DNA of 64,000 nt. Source: Anaeromyxobacter oryzisoli (GTDB taxonomy: Bacteria; Myxococcota; Myxococcia; Myxococcales; Anaeromyxobacteraceae). Every line of letters starts with the position of its first letter. The first letter of the stretch is position 1. The notes beneath the pieces are model-generated. The model ran no database searches, was not told the DNA's origin, and was given only the letters and a program-made list of their open reading frames with translations. Below, one piece after another: positions 39,730 through 47,688 of the stretch. The position numbers and the translations under genes were made by a program. Location: NCBI RefSeq assembly GCF_022690765.1, contig NZ_JALCZA010000019.1:1-64000 (forward strand). The letters are read 5' to 3'.

Positions 39730-41257
39730 GGGCGCCCGCACCCGCACGCGCAGCGGTCGCCGCCGCGTCGGGAGGTGGCGCCCTCGGCGAGGCCGCGGCG
39801 CCGCGACGTTCCTCGAACCCGAGGCAGCGCCAGAAGTGGAACGTGCGGACCGTGCGGCCGCCGCGCGTCACGGGCAGCGCGCCGGCCGGCTCGCAGCGCG
39901 CGAAGGGCTCGCGCGGCGGCGCGTACCGCTGGTCGTCGCAGAAGTAGATCGCGTCCTCGCCGCGCCGCGGCCGCGCCCAGTCGTCGTACGCGTCGTCGCG
40001 CCTCCCGCCGAGGCGCGTCACCTCCAGGCCCGGCCCCGCGTGGAACGCCGCGAGGGCCGAGAGCTGCAGGCGGTGGGAGTACACGAACACGCGGCCCGGG
40101 CGCGGCATCGTACGGGCGAGCGCGCGCAGGCGCTCCCCGACCGCCCGCCAGCCGTGCAGGTCCGTGGCGAGGTCGGTCCGCGGCGGGATCGGCACCACGG
40201 GCGTCAGGGCCTGCACGTCCATCAGGAGCGTCACCGCGGCGGCGAGCACGAGGGGCGCGGCGCGGAGCGCCGGCGAGCGCCAGCGGAGGAGCAGGTCGGC
40301 GCCCGCGACGACGAGCGTCAGGAACGCCGGTGTGAACCAGTTCGGGTTCACGTACGTGAACAGCGAGGCGGCCGCGAAGAACGCCAGCATCACCGCGCTC
40401 GCGGCGGCGAGGAGCGCGTGCGCGTCGCTGCCCGCGCGGCCGAGCCGCGCGCTCCGGACCAGCCCGCCGAGGCAGACGATCCAAAGGAGCGGGGTGACGC
40501 TCTGCTGCGCGACGAGGAACCGCGGGACGGTGCGCCATGGCCGGAACGCGCCGCCGAACCGGTCCACGGACTGGAAGGCGAAGGAGGTCCAGCCGTGCGC
40601 CGCGTTCCACGCGACGACGGGCGCGAACAGGGCGAGCATGATCGCGAGGGCGATCCACGGCTCGCGGCGCGCGAGCCAGGGGCGGTGCCGGGGCTGGAGG
40701 AGGAACAGCAGGATCGCCGGCGGCAGCAGGGCGAAGGTGTACTTCGAGAGCATGCCGAGCCCGGCGGCGACGCCGGCGAGGTACCACAGGCGAGGCCGCC
40801 CGTGGACGGCGCGCCACACGAGCGCCAGCGTCGCCACCCACAGCGACAGGAGCGGCGCGTCGGGCGTGGTGAAGACGGCCCCCAGCCCGAAGAGCGGCGC
40901 CGCGTTCAGCGCGGCGACGCTCGTCCAGGCGAGCTCCGCGCGGCCGGGGAACAGGTCGAGCACCAGCCGGAACAGCACCGCGGAGGTGAGCAGCGAGAGC
41001 AGGAACGCCGGGAGGTGCACCGCGAGCGCCGTGTCGCCGAGCAGGCGCGTCGACGCCGCGAGCGCGAAGGCGACGAGCGGCGGGTGGTCGAAGTAGGCGG
41101 GGGCGAGCCGCCGTGACCACTCCCAGTAGTACGCCTCGTCGTTGAACAGCCCGAGCCACGGCAGGAGGAGGAGCCGCGCCACGACCACGATCCCGATCAC
41201 CGCCGGCGCGACGAGGCCGCGCGCGCCGGCGCCCGGGGTGGCGATCTCGCGGAGCAT
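39248..41257 (-). CDS. GT-C family (PMT/ArnT-like) membrane glycosyltransferase
   Basis: 669 residues as an open frame; the recognisable protein is residues 1 to about 490. The N-terminal signature LFNDEAYYWEWSRRLAPAYF carries the catalytic acidic pair of the ArnT/PMT_2 fold, followed by DHPPLVAFALAASTRLLGDT. About ten membrane helices follow and then a soluble end finishing FHFWRCLGFEERRG. It should transfer a sugar from a lipid-phosphate carrier to an acceptor at the outer face of the inner membrane. No stop is met until 39248, so the last 160 residues are Ala/Pro/Arg low-complexity sequence read opposite the RIO kinase tail. The true end may be a lost stop or a sequence error near 39770. 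Confidence 0.78.
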   Translation of the reverse strand: MLREIATPGAGARGLVAPAVIGIVVVARLLLLPWLGLFNDEAYYWEWSRRLAPAYFDHPPLVAFALAASTRLLGDTALAVHLPAFLLSLLTSAVLFRLVLDLFPGRAELAWTSVAALNAAPLFGLGAVFTTPDAPLLSLWVATLALVWRAVHGRPRLWYLAGVAAGLGMLSKYTFALLPPAILLFLLQPRHRPWLARREPWIALAIMLALFAPVVAWNAAHGWTSFAFQSVDRFGGAFRPWRTVPRFLVAQQSVTPLLWIVCLGGLVRSARLGRAGSDAHALLAAASAVMLAFFAAASLFTYVNPNWFTPAFLTLVVAGADLLLRWRSPALRAAPLVLAAAVTLLMDVQALTPVVPIPPRTDLATDLHGWRAVGERLRALARTMPRPGRVFVYSHRLQLSALAAFHAGPGLEVTRLGGRRDDAYDDWARPRRGEDAIYFCDDQRYAPPREPFARCEPAGALPVTRGGRTVRTFHFWRCLGFEERRGAAASPRAPPPDAAATAARAGAGALSAASADGEGGGDRPPRARASATPGAAPPRSRPAPRSPPEPAARAEGASRGSPPASARRAGDPARAARWGAGRGRRAAGDPRSAAHAAGPAAPPAGAARGAAGARPTSGRAAAAPHAAEAARSAAAAPAADRGPAREAGPASGLRPSGAPGAGPTARNPE

Positions 41258-41405
41258 CGAGCGCTACCTTTCGAACGCCCGGCGCCGCGCGCCACGCCCA
41301 CGTCGGTCGAGCGGCGGTCCGGTCATCCGCCCGGTGTCCGGCGCGCCGCGCCGCGGCGCGGACCGCCGGACGTCCGGCCCGGCGGCCGACCCGGGAGCGC
41401 GCCGC

Positions 41406-43166
41406 TCACCCGCCGGAGCAGGCGCAGCTCCCGAGCGAGGCCCCCGCCTCGACGGAGCAGGTCCAGTCCTTCGCGGCCCCGCCGAGCTCCTGCGCGCACT
41501 CGCTCGCCGAGGTGCAGCCGCCGGCCGGGAGCATCCCGAGGTACTCCGCCGAGTAGGTCTCCCCCGGGTTCGCGACGCAGCCCCCCTTCGCCTCGTCGAT
41601 CGCGATGCACGCCGAGGTGTCGGCCGTGAGGCAGGCGGGAGAGGCGCTCGCGTCGCTGCAGCTCACGAAGCACCACTCGGCGCCGGCCGCGCAGATGCGC
41701 CGGGTCGCGCCGTCGCCGTCGACGATCCGAAGCTGCGTGACGGCGCGCGCCGCGGGGCGCGTCGGGAGCCTCAGGGCGGCGAGGGGCCGGGCGAGATCGG
41801 CGATGGCCGAGAGCACCGGGCCGAACGAGCTCGGCGGGTACGCGTCGCATACCGTGCCCTCGACGACCCCGAACCCGCGGGCCCGGAGCGCGTCGGCCAG
41901 CGCGAGGAACCGCTCGCCCGCCGCGTACGCTCCGCCGCAGACCGGGCCGGCGTGGCAGGTCGCCGGCGGCTGGACCGGGCAGCTCGGCGTGCCCGTGCAG
42001 GAGTCGGCGGGCGCGTAGGTCCCGTCGGCGCAGCGCGCGCTCGACACGATGAACGCCGCGCCGAGATCCGCGGCGCCGCCGGGCTTCACGAGCCCCGCCA
42101 GGAAGTCCGCGTACGTCGGGACGGGGATCTCCCGCTGCGCCGTCGCGGGGCGGCGCTTGTCGAGCACGCAGCTGTCCGCGCCCGGCGTCGAGGTCACCAT
42201 CGCGAGGGGCGCGGAGGTCGGGCTCGAGCAGTCGTCCTCGTCGCCGACCCAGACCACCACCAGCTTGGACCCTGGGTGCGGCCAGGTCCCCGCCGCGAGC
42301 CCGGGCTGCCGTCCCGCCAGCGCCTTCTGGAGGGCGAGGCGGGCCGCCTCGAGGTGCTGCTCCTGCCCGGAGCCGCAGCTCCCCACCCGGATGTTCTGGG
42401 TGAACTGCTGGACCAGGGCGGTGAGGGCCGGGTCCGGCGTCGCGGATCCCCAGGAGCCCCAGCCCAGCGTCTTGGGGAAGTCGAGCACCGTCGGGTTGCC
42501 CGGCGCCGCGACGAAGGTGCCCGACGGGTACGGCGCGCCCGGGACGGCGAGCCCCTCGGTGCAGAACGACGTGCTCGGCGCGGGGTTCGCGTACGCCGTC
42601 GTCATCAACGGGCACGCGTCGCCGGGCACGCAGCCGGTGCCGGCGGGGGCGCAGTCGGAGATCGCGCAGCACTGCGCCTTCTCGCCCAGGACGTAGTTCC
42701 CCGACGCGTCGAGGAGGGGCGTGGACACGCAGGCCTGGCCCGCGCCGCACCCGTCGCCGGTCCCCCGCGCGCACGTGGCGACGTCGGTGCACGAGGACGG
42801 CCGGCAGCACTGGTTCCCGCCCGTGGCCGCCACGCACGCGCGGGTGCCCGCCGCGGCGTAGAAGATCGAGGACGTCGTGACCGCCACGTGGAAGTCGATG
42901 GCCTCGAGCCCCTTCCCGGCCCGCGCGGTGTTGGTCGCGACCATCCGGCCGATGAAGTCCTTGAAGCTGTCCGCGAGCCCCTGCTGCTTGGGGTCCATGG
43001 AGGGGGAGTCGTCCACCACGAAGAGGATGTCGGCGCTCGAGACCTTGGCGAGCTGGACCTGGACCGTCCCCGGCTGGACGAGGCAGTGCCCGACGGGGCT
43101 GAACGAGTAGTCGTTGCACCCGGCGAGCACGGCGAGGAGCGCGACGACGATCGGACGACGCGTCAT
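41406..43166 (-). CDS. Lipoprotein with von Willebrand A-like domain and Cys-rich insert
   Basis: 586 residues. The signal peptide ends at a lipobox (VALLAVLAGC), so it is probably lipid-anchored. SADILFVVDDSPSMDPKQ is a VWA MIDAS motif (DxSxS). A cysteine-dense insert of about 80 residues follows (GGNQCCRPSSC and more), then LVVVWVGDEDDCSSP, a typical late VWA strand. A second cysteine-rich segment closes the protein, which ends in CACSGG. The VWA fold suggests metal-dependent protein adhesion at the cell surface; such proteins are numerous in myxobacteria and mostly uncharacterised. The next leftward gene lies about 150 bp downstream. Confidence 0.8.
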   Translation of the reverse strand: MTRRPIVVALLAVLAGCNDYSFSPVGHCLVQPGTVQVQLAKVSSADILFVVDDSPSMDPKQQGLADSFKDFIGRMVATNTARAGKGLEAIDFHVAVTTSSIFYAAAGTRACVAATGGNQCCRPSSCTDVATCARGTGDGCGAGQACVSTPLLDASGNYVLGEKAQCCAISDCAPAGTGCVPGDACPLMTTAYANPAPSTSFCTEGLAVPGAPYPSGTFVAAPGNPTVLDFPKTLGWGSWGSATPDPALTALVQQFTQNIRVGSCGSGQEQHLEAARLALQKALAGRQPGLAAGTWPHPGSKLVVVWVGDEDDCSSPTSAPLAMVTSTPGADSCVLDKRRPATAQREIPVPTYADFLAGLVKPGGAADLGAAFIVSSARCADGTYAPADSCTGTPSCPVQPPATCHAGPVCGGAYAAGERFLALADALRARGFGVVEGTVCDAYPPSSFGPVLSAIADLARPLAALRLPTRPAARAVTQLRIVDGDGATRRICAAGAEWCFVSCSDASASPACLTADTSACIAIDEAKGGCVANPGETYSAEYLGMLPAGGCTSASECAQELGGAAKDWTCSVEAGASLGSCACSGG

Positions 43167-43433
43167 GCGTCGTCGTTGTGGACGCGCGCCGACTCCGGCA
43201 ACGACCGGGGCGGGAGGCCTCCCCGCGGGCTCGGCCCGCTCGAGCTTCGCAGCGCCGCTCGATTGGGCTGAGCCCTGCTGCGGCGCACGCTGCCTGCCTG
43301 CGCCGGGCAGACTCCTCCGTCCGCTGCTCGACGTGCCTTCCAGGCACGCCTGCGCTGCTCCGTCGTCGTGTGCCCCGGCTCGGCGACGGCATCGTGTGCC
43401 TCGCGACGGGCTCGACCCAACCGAGAGGCGCTA

Positions 43434-43928
43434 TCAAACCGGCTGGTACCAGCTCGACTCGCCCGAGGCGGAGTCCTCCTCGGGCTCCGTCCGCGACCGG
43501 ACGAGCAGCACCGGACAGGGCGCCTGCTTCGCGACCTTCTCCGCCACGGACCCGAAGGCGAGCCGCGCGAGGCCGCGGCGGCCGTGGGTGGCGACCACGA
43601 GGAGATCCGTCCCCTCGTCGCGCGCGTGCTCGACGATCTCGGCGGCCGGAGCGCCGGTGCGGACGACGGAGCGGACCCGCCGTCCGGACCGCTCCGAGGC
43701 GCTCGCGCGCCAATCCGCGAGCGTCTGCTCGGTCTCCTCGGCCGAGAGCTCGGCGAGCCCGCCCGGCGTGACGAGCAGGTCCACCGCGGACATGGGGGTG
43801 GTCTCGTGGACGTGCAGCAGCGTCAGCTCGGCGCCCAGCGCGCGGGCCAGGTCGGCCGCGGACTCCATCGCGAGCCGCGACGCGTCCGAGAGATCGATCG
43901 CGCAGGTGATCTTCTTCCACTCCGCCAT
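43434..43928 (-). CDS. Universal stress protein UspA family
   Basis: 164 residues with GGAGG upstream of the ATG. The fold starts EWKKITCAIDLSDASRLAME and ends with the nucleotide-binding motif region DLLVVATHGRRGLARLAFGS followed by VAEKVAKQAPCPVLLVRS. The G-x2-G-x9-G-S pattern suggests the ATP-binding type. A short acidic/Ser-rich tail follows. Stands alone; no partner deduced. Confidence 0.93.
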   Translation of the reverse strand: MAEWKKITCAIDLSDASRLAMESAADLARALGAELTLLHVHETTPMSAVDLLVTPGGLAELSAEETEQTLADWRASASERSGRRVRSVVRTGAPAAEIVEHARDEGTDLLVVATHGRRGLARLAFGSVAEKVAKQAPCPVLLVRSRTEPEEDSASGESSWYQPV

Positions 43929-44122
43929 GGGCCGTACCTCCCGCGCGCCGCGCGGACGCCCGGACGGCGCGCCTCGGTGTGCCTCGACCCGATGCTAGGC
44001 TCACCGGCGGCCCCGGCGGCGCGCTCCCGATGGGGATCCCCCACGGACCGGCGCTCGCGTGCGCCCCGGACGAGAGGGCCGGGGGCGCCTCTCCGATCGT
44101 GCAGCGCCCCCCGTGAGCGCGT

Positions 44123-47100
44123 TCAGGGCGTGAACGTGCCGGTGAGCGTGCTCGCCCAGTCGCCCGTGGCGCCCGACCGCTCGGGGCGGGTCGCGAACGG
44201 GTCGCTCGGGAGCCCGGAGGCGGTGATCCGGGCGTAGTAGGTGCTCCCGGCCGCGAGGAGGCCGGGCGGGAGCTGCACCTGCGTCGCGCCGGTGGTCACG
44301 ACGGCGACGAGGGTGGCGACGCTCGCGGACCCCGACGCGGAGAGCTGGAAGACCTCGACGGTGTAGTGGGTCGGCGCCCCGGTCGAGGGCGCGGTCCAGG
44401 ACACGACCGGCGCGGACCCCACCGCCGCGGGCGTGGACAGCGAGGACAGGGCGACCCCGCCGACGAGCGGCGACTGGACCGGGCTCAGGGTGGGTGCGAC
44501 GGTGCCGGCGGGGAGCGCCGACATCGGCTCGCGACGGCCCGCGGAGGCGACCGCCGTGAACGGCGTCGTCGCGCCGGGGGCGAGGAAGCTCGCCGTGGCC
44601 TCGAAGGCCACCTCCCGCCACTCGCTCCAGATCGCGTCCAGGACGTGGCCGTAGGTCGGAGCCGTGCCGAACGTGATGGACGTCTGGCCGGAGCCGCCCG
44701 GCACCTCGATGCGGAACAGGGTGGGGTGCCGGTCCGCGCGCGGCGCGGGGGCGGGGAGCGACAGCGGCTGGGCGCTGGCGCCGACCACGAAGGTGTCCCG
44801 GGAGGCCGTCGTCCCCGGCGGCCCCATCGCCGGCAGCAGCGCCTCGAAGCCGGCCACGTTCCAGTCCACGGTCACGGCGCCGGTGCTCGCCGGCGGCGCG
44901 AGCGCGGCAGGGATCGTCGACGCGGTCCCGCTCGTCAGCGTCACGCCCAGCGGCGTCGCGACGGCGGTGGCCGACAGGTACGAGGGGAGGCCGCCGCTCG
45001 CCGGCGTGGTGTGGAGCTGGAAGATCGTGAGCGGGTCGCCCGTGGCGAGGAGGTGGAGCGGGCCGCCCACCGCGCTCGCGTACCAGTCCTCGACCGAGTC
45101 CGCGGAGACCGCGCCCGCGCCCACCGAGGCCATGGGGAGCGAGTCCCACACGTCCGCGTTCGACGAGACGACCTGCACCTCGTCGCCGAGGCTCCAGGGA
45201 TCGAGCCCGCTCAGGCTCAGCGTGACGGGCGTCGAGGCGGTGGGGTCGGCGGCGCCGGCGCGCCCGAGCACGTCGTAGCCGAGATCCACGGCGGTCGCGG
45301 TCGTCACCACGTCGCGCCAGACCCCGTCCAGGCCGCGGAAGACGAGGACGTAGCTGCCCGTCGGGACGTTCGGGATCGTGAAGGAGCCGTCGGCGGCGAA
45401 GGCGCCCGGGTACGTGATCCACCCGCCTGCGCCGCCGGGGACGAGCGCCTCGACCGTGGCGACGCCGACGTCCGGGGCGGCGACGGGGAGCGTCGCGCCG
45501 GCGTCGGGCCAGTAGGTCGCCGTCCTCGTGCCGGTCACGGTCGCGCTGGCGACGCAGCCGCCCGCGTTGCAGGTCAGGCCCGCGCCGCAGGCCGTGCCGT
45601 TGGCGACGGCGGTGCCGGTGTCCACGCAGGTCTGGGCGCCGGTGGAGCAGGAGGTGACGCCGGTGTCGCACGGGTTCGCGGGCGTGCAGGCGAGGCCGGC
45701 GGTGCAGGCCGTGCAAGTGCCGGCGTTGCAGACCTGGTTCGTGCCGCAGGACGTGCCGTTGGCGACCGCCGTGCCGGTGTCGAGGCAGACCTGGATGCCG
45801 GTGGAGCAGGAGGTGACACCGGTGTCGCAGACGTTGGCCGGGGTGCAGGCGACGCCGGCGGTGCAGGCCGTGCAAGTGCCGGCGTAGCAGACCTGATCCG
45901 TGCCGCAGGAGTTGCCGTCTGCGACGGCGATGCCGGTGTCCACGCAGGTCTGGGTCCCGGTCGAGCAGGAGGTGAGGCCGGTGTCGCAGACGTTGGTGGG
46001 GGTGCAGGCGGCGTTCGCGGTGCAGGCGACGCAGGCGCCGGCGTTGCAGACCTGGTTCGTGCCGCAGGTGGTGCCGTTCGCGAGGGCGGTGCCGGTGTCC
46101 ACGCAGACCTGGGTGCCGGTGGAGCAGGAGGTGAGGCCGGCGTCGCAGGCGTTGGCGGGGGTGCAGGCGGCGTTGGCGGTGCAGGCGACGCAGACGCCGG
46201 CGTTGCAGACCTGGTCCGTGCCGCAGGAGGTGCCGTTCGCGACGGGGGTCCCAGTGTCCACGCAGACCGCGGTCCCGGTGTCGCAGGACCACGTGCCGGT
46301 GTCGCAGGCGTTCGCCGGCGTGCACGGCTGGCCGCAGACGGAGGACTTGAAGTCCCAGGTCGCGTGGACCGATCCCTGGGTGCCGCAGTCGATGGTGTAG
46401 CTGCCCGCCGCGCGCGCCGGACCGACGACCGGCGTGCCGTCGTAGTGGCGCGCGCAGCCGATGAGGTTGATGCCGGCGGTGTCGAACTGGGTCGAGATGA
46501 TGTTGGTGGACGCCCCCGAGGGACCAGTGCAGCTCAGGGTCCAGTAGGCGTTGATCGCCCAGAGGAGCTGGGCCGGGCTCTTGATCATCTCCGCGAGCTG
46601 CACGGGCAACGTCGCGTCCGCGGCGCCGGAGGGGGAGCAGGTCGAGGAGCCGTACGGGATCTGGGAGGGGGCGGTGACGGTGCCGGGCAGGAGGTAGAAG
46701 TTCTCGTAGGCGTTCTCGCCGGCGTAGCTCAGGGTCGCCGAGCCGGTGGCGGAGAACGGCAGCGCCACGGTCTGGGTCAGCGTGAACGTGCCCGACAGGT
46801 CCCGCCCGGACGGCGTGGTGACGAGGGTCCAGTCGCTGAAGTGCGTGGTGGGGACCGTCAGCGTCCCGGCCGTCCGGTCGCGGACGATCCGGGCGGGCCG
46901 GACCCAGTACCCGGAGACGTCCTGGTACGCGACGGCGAGGTCGTCGAGATCCTGGGAGGCGAGCTCGGCGCGGAAGGTGACGGAGACCGGCGTCGAGAAG
47001 GTCGTCCCCTCCGGGCCGAGGCGGTAGGCGCCGCCCACCGCGTTGGGGGCGTAGTTCACGATCTCCTGGATCGTGAAGTCGTGCGCCTCCGCGAGGGCGC

Positions 47101-47326
47101 CGGGGGGCACGGTGACCGTGATCAGGCCGTCGGGCGTCGAGAGCTCGCCGCCGGCCGCGCCGATGCGAGCGCTGGTCGGCGAGCCGATCGGCACGCCCGT
47201 CGGCGTCGGCGCGGGTCGTGGGGAGCCGGAGGAGGACGCCCTGGGTCCGCCGCCGCACGCGAGGGCCGCCCAGACGGTGCAGAGCGCGAGGAGCGAGACG
47301 GCGCGGCGGGGATGGAGGGTCGTCAT
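44123..47326 (-). CDS. Large lipoprotein with ZU5-like, Cys-repeat and FN3 domains
   Basis: 1067 residues from the ATG at 47326. Lipobox near residue 24 (VWAALACGGG). Order: a Pro/Ser spacer; a ZU5-like domain (IGAAGGELSTPDGLITVTVP, PGALAEAHDFTIQEI); a region of about 200 residues rich in Tyr and Asn; five tandem cysteine repeats of about 53 residues, each with CTPANxCDTG, SCSTGTQVCVDTGT and NGTSCGTNQVCNAG; a carboxypeptidase-regulatory-like strand region (FTIPNVPTGSYVLVFRG); and a C-terminal FN3 domain (PVVSWTAPSTGAPTHYTVEV). Probably displayed on the outer membrane as a long adhesive or structural protein. It is divergent from the decahaem cytochrome gene. Confidence 0.78.
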   Translation of the reverse strand: MTTLHPRRAVSLLALCTVWAALACGGGPRASSSGSPRPAPTPTGVPIGSPTSARIGAAGGELSTPDGLITVTVPPGALAEAHDFTIQEIVNYAPNAVGGAYRLGPEGTTFSTPVSVTFRAELASQDLDDLAVAYQDVSGYWVRPARIVRDRTAGTLTVPTTHFSDWTLVTTPSGRDLSGTFTLTQTVALPFSATGSATLSYAGENAYENFYLLPGTVTAPSQIPYGSSTCSPSGAADATLPVQLAEMIKSPAQLLWAINAYWTLSCTGPSGASTNIISTQFDTAGINLIGCARHYDGTPVVGPARAAGSYTIDCGTQGSVHATWDFKSSVCGQPCTPANACDTGTWSCDTGTAVCVDTGTPVANGTSCGTDQVCNAGVCVACTANAACTPANACDAGLTSCSTGTQVCVDTGTALANGTTCGTNQVCNAGACVACTANAACTPTNVCDTGLTSCSTGTQTCVDTGIAVADGNSCGTDQVCYAGTCTACTAGVACTPANVCDTGVTSCSTGIQVCLDTGTAVANGTSCGTNQVCNAGTCTACTAGLACTPANPCDTGVTSCSTGAQTCVDTGTAVANGTACGAGLTCNAGGCVASATVTGTRTATYWPDAGATLPVAAPDVGVATVEALVPGGAGGWITYPGAFAADGSFTIPNVPTGSYVLVFRGLDGVWRDVVTTATAVDLGYDVLGRAGAADPTASTPVTLSLSGLDPWSLGDEVQVVSSNADVWDSLPMASVGAGAVSADSVEDWYASAVGGPLHLLATGDPLTIFQLHTTPASGGLPSYLSATAVATPLGVTLTSGTASTIPAALAPPASTGAVTVDWNVAGFEALLPAMGPPGTTASRDTFVVGASAQPLSLPAPAPRADRHPTLFRIEVPGGSGQTSITFGTAPTYGHVLDAIWSEWREVAFEATASFLAPGATTPFTAVASAGRREPMSALPAGTVAPTLSPVQSPLVGGVALSSLSTPAAVGSAPVVSWTAPSTGAPTHYTVEVFQLSASGSASVATLVAVVTTGATQVQLPPGLLAAGSTYYARITASGLPSDPFATRPERSGATGDWASTLTGTFTP
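45562..46356 (-). repeat. Five 159-bp tandem repeats encoding Cys-rich units
   Basis: A conserved block (GGCGTTGCAGACCTGGT on the plus strand) recurs with exact 159-bp spacing, starting at 45562, 45721, 45880, 46039 and 46198. Each unit codes for about 53 residues; the rightmost one, first in the protein, is shorter and more diverged. The reading frame is preserved throughout, so unit gain or loss would be tolerated. Confidence 0.9.
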
Positions 47327-47688
47327 GTGCGGGCGAGGTCCTGGAGCGGACGACCGGTCCTGCATGGACCGCGCCGGGCGGGGCGAGGCTCCGGCCGGAC
47401 CAGCCGGCGCGGCGCGCCCGGCCGAGTCCGTCCCGGCACTTCGGCGGATCGCGGCGGCGGTGTCGGTCGGTCTCGCACTTGGAGGACAAACGAGAAAGCG
47501 GCGCGAGGGCTTGGCAGCGCCCCCGGCGTTGATGAATAGTGCTCTCCACTCGGAGAGCAAGCGGTCGGCTCGCCGGCGCGTCGGGCGCCGACGACACCTC
47601 TTCGAAACTCGGAGTCGCCGGCGATTCTTCCGGGCACCGCGCCTCGGGCGCCCCGCAGATTTCGCGCCGACGAATCGGAGGGGAGATC
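47327..47688. other. Divergent region between large lipoprotein and decahaem cytochrome
   Basis: About 360 bp with no gene. On the plus strand TTGGCA (47511-47516) and AATAGT (47535-47540), 18 bp apart, form a plausible promoter. Its transcript would begin with a perfect hairpin GCTCTCC-ACTC-GGAGAGC (47541-47558), which may stabilise the 5' end. Leftward signals were not identified. Confidence 0.4.

Noticed and set aside
45562-46356. Regular repeats considered as a CRISPR array
   Set aside because: The whole 159-bp unit is conserved, there are no unique spacers, and the array codes for protein in frame.
44366-47539. 1057-residue plus-strand Gly/Ala/Arg frame
   Set aside because: Antisense shadow of the large lipoprotein; its apparent repeats merely mirror the 159-bp coding repeats.
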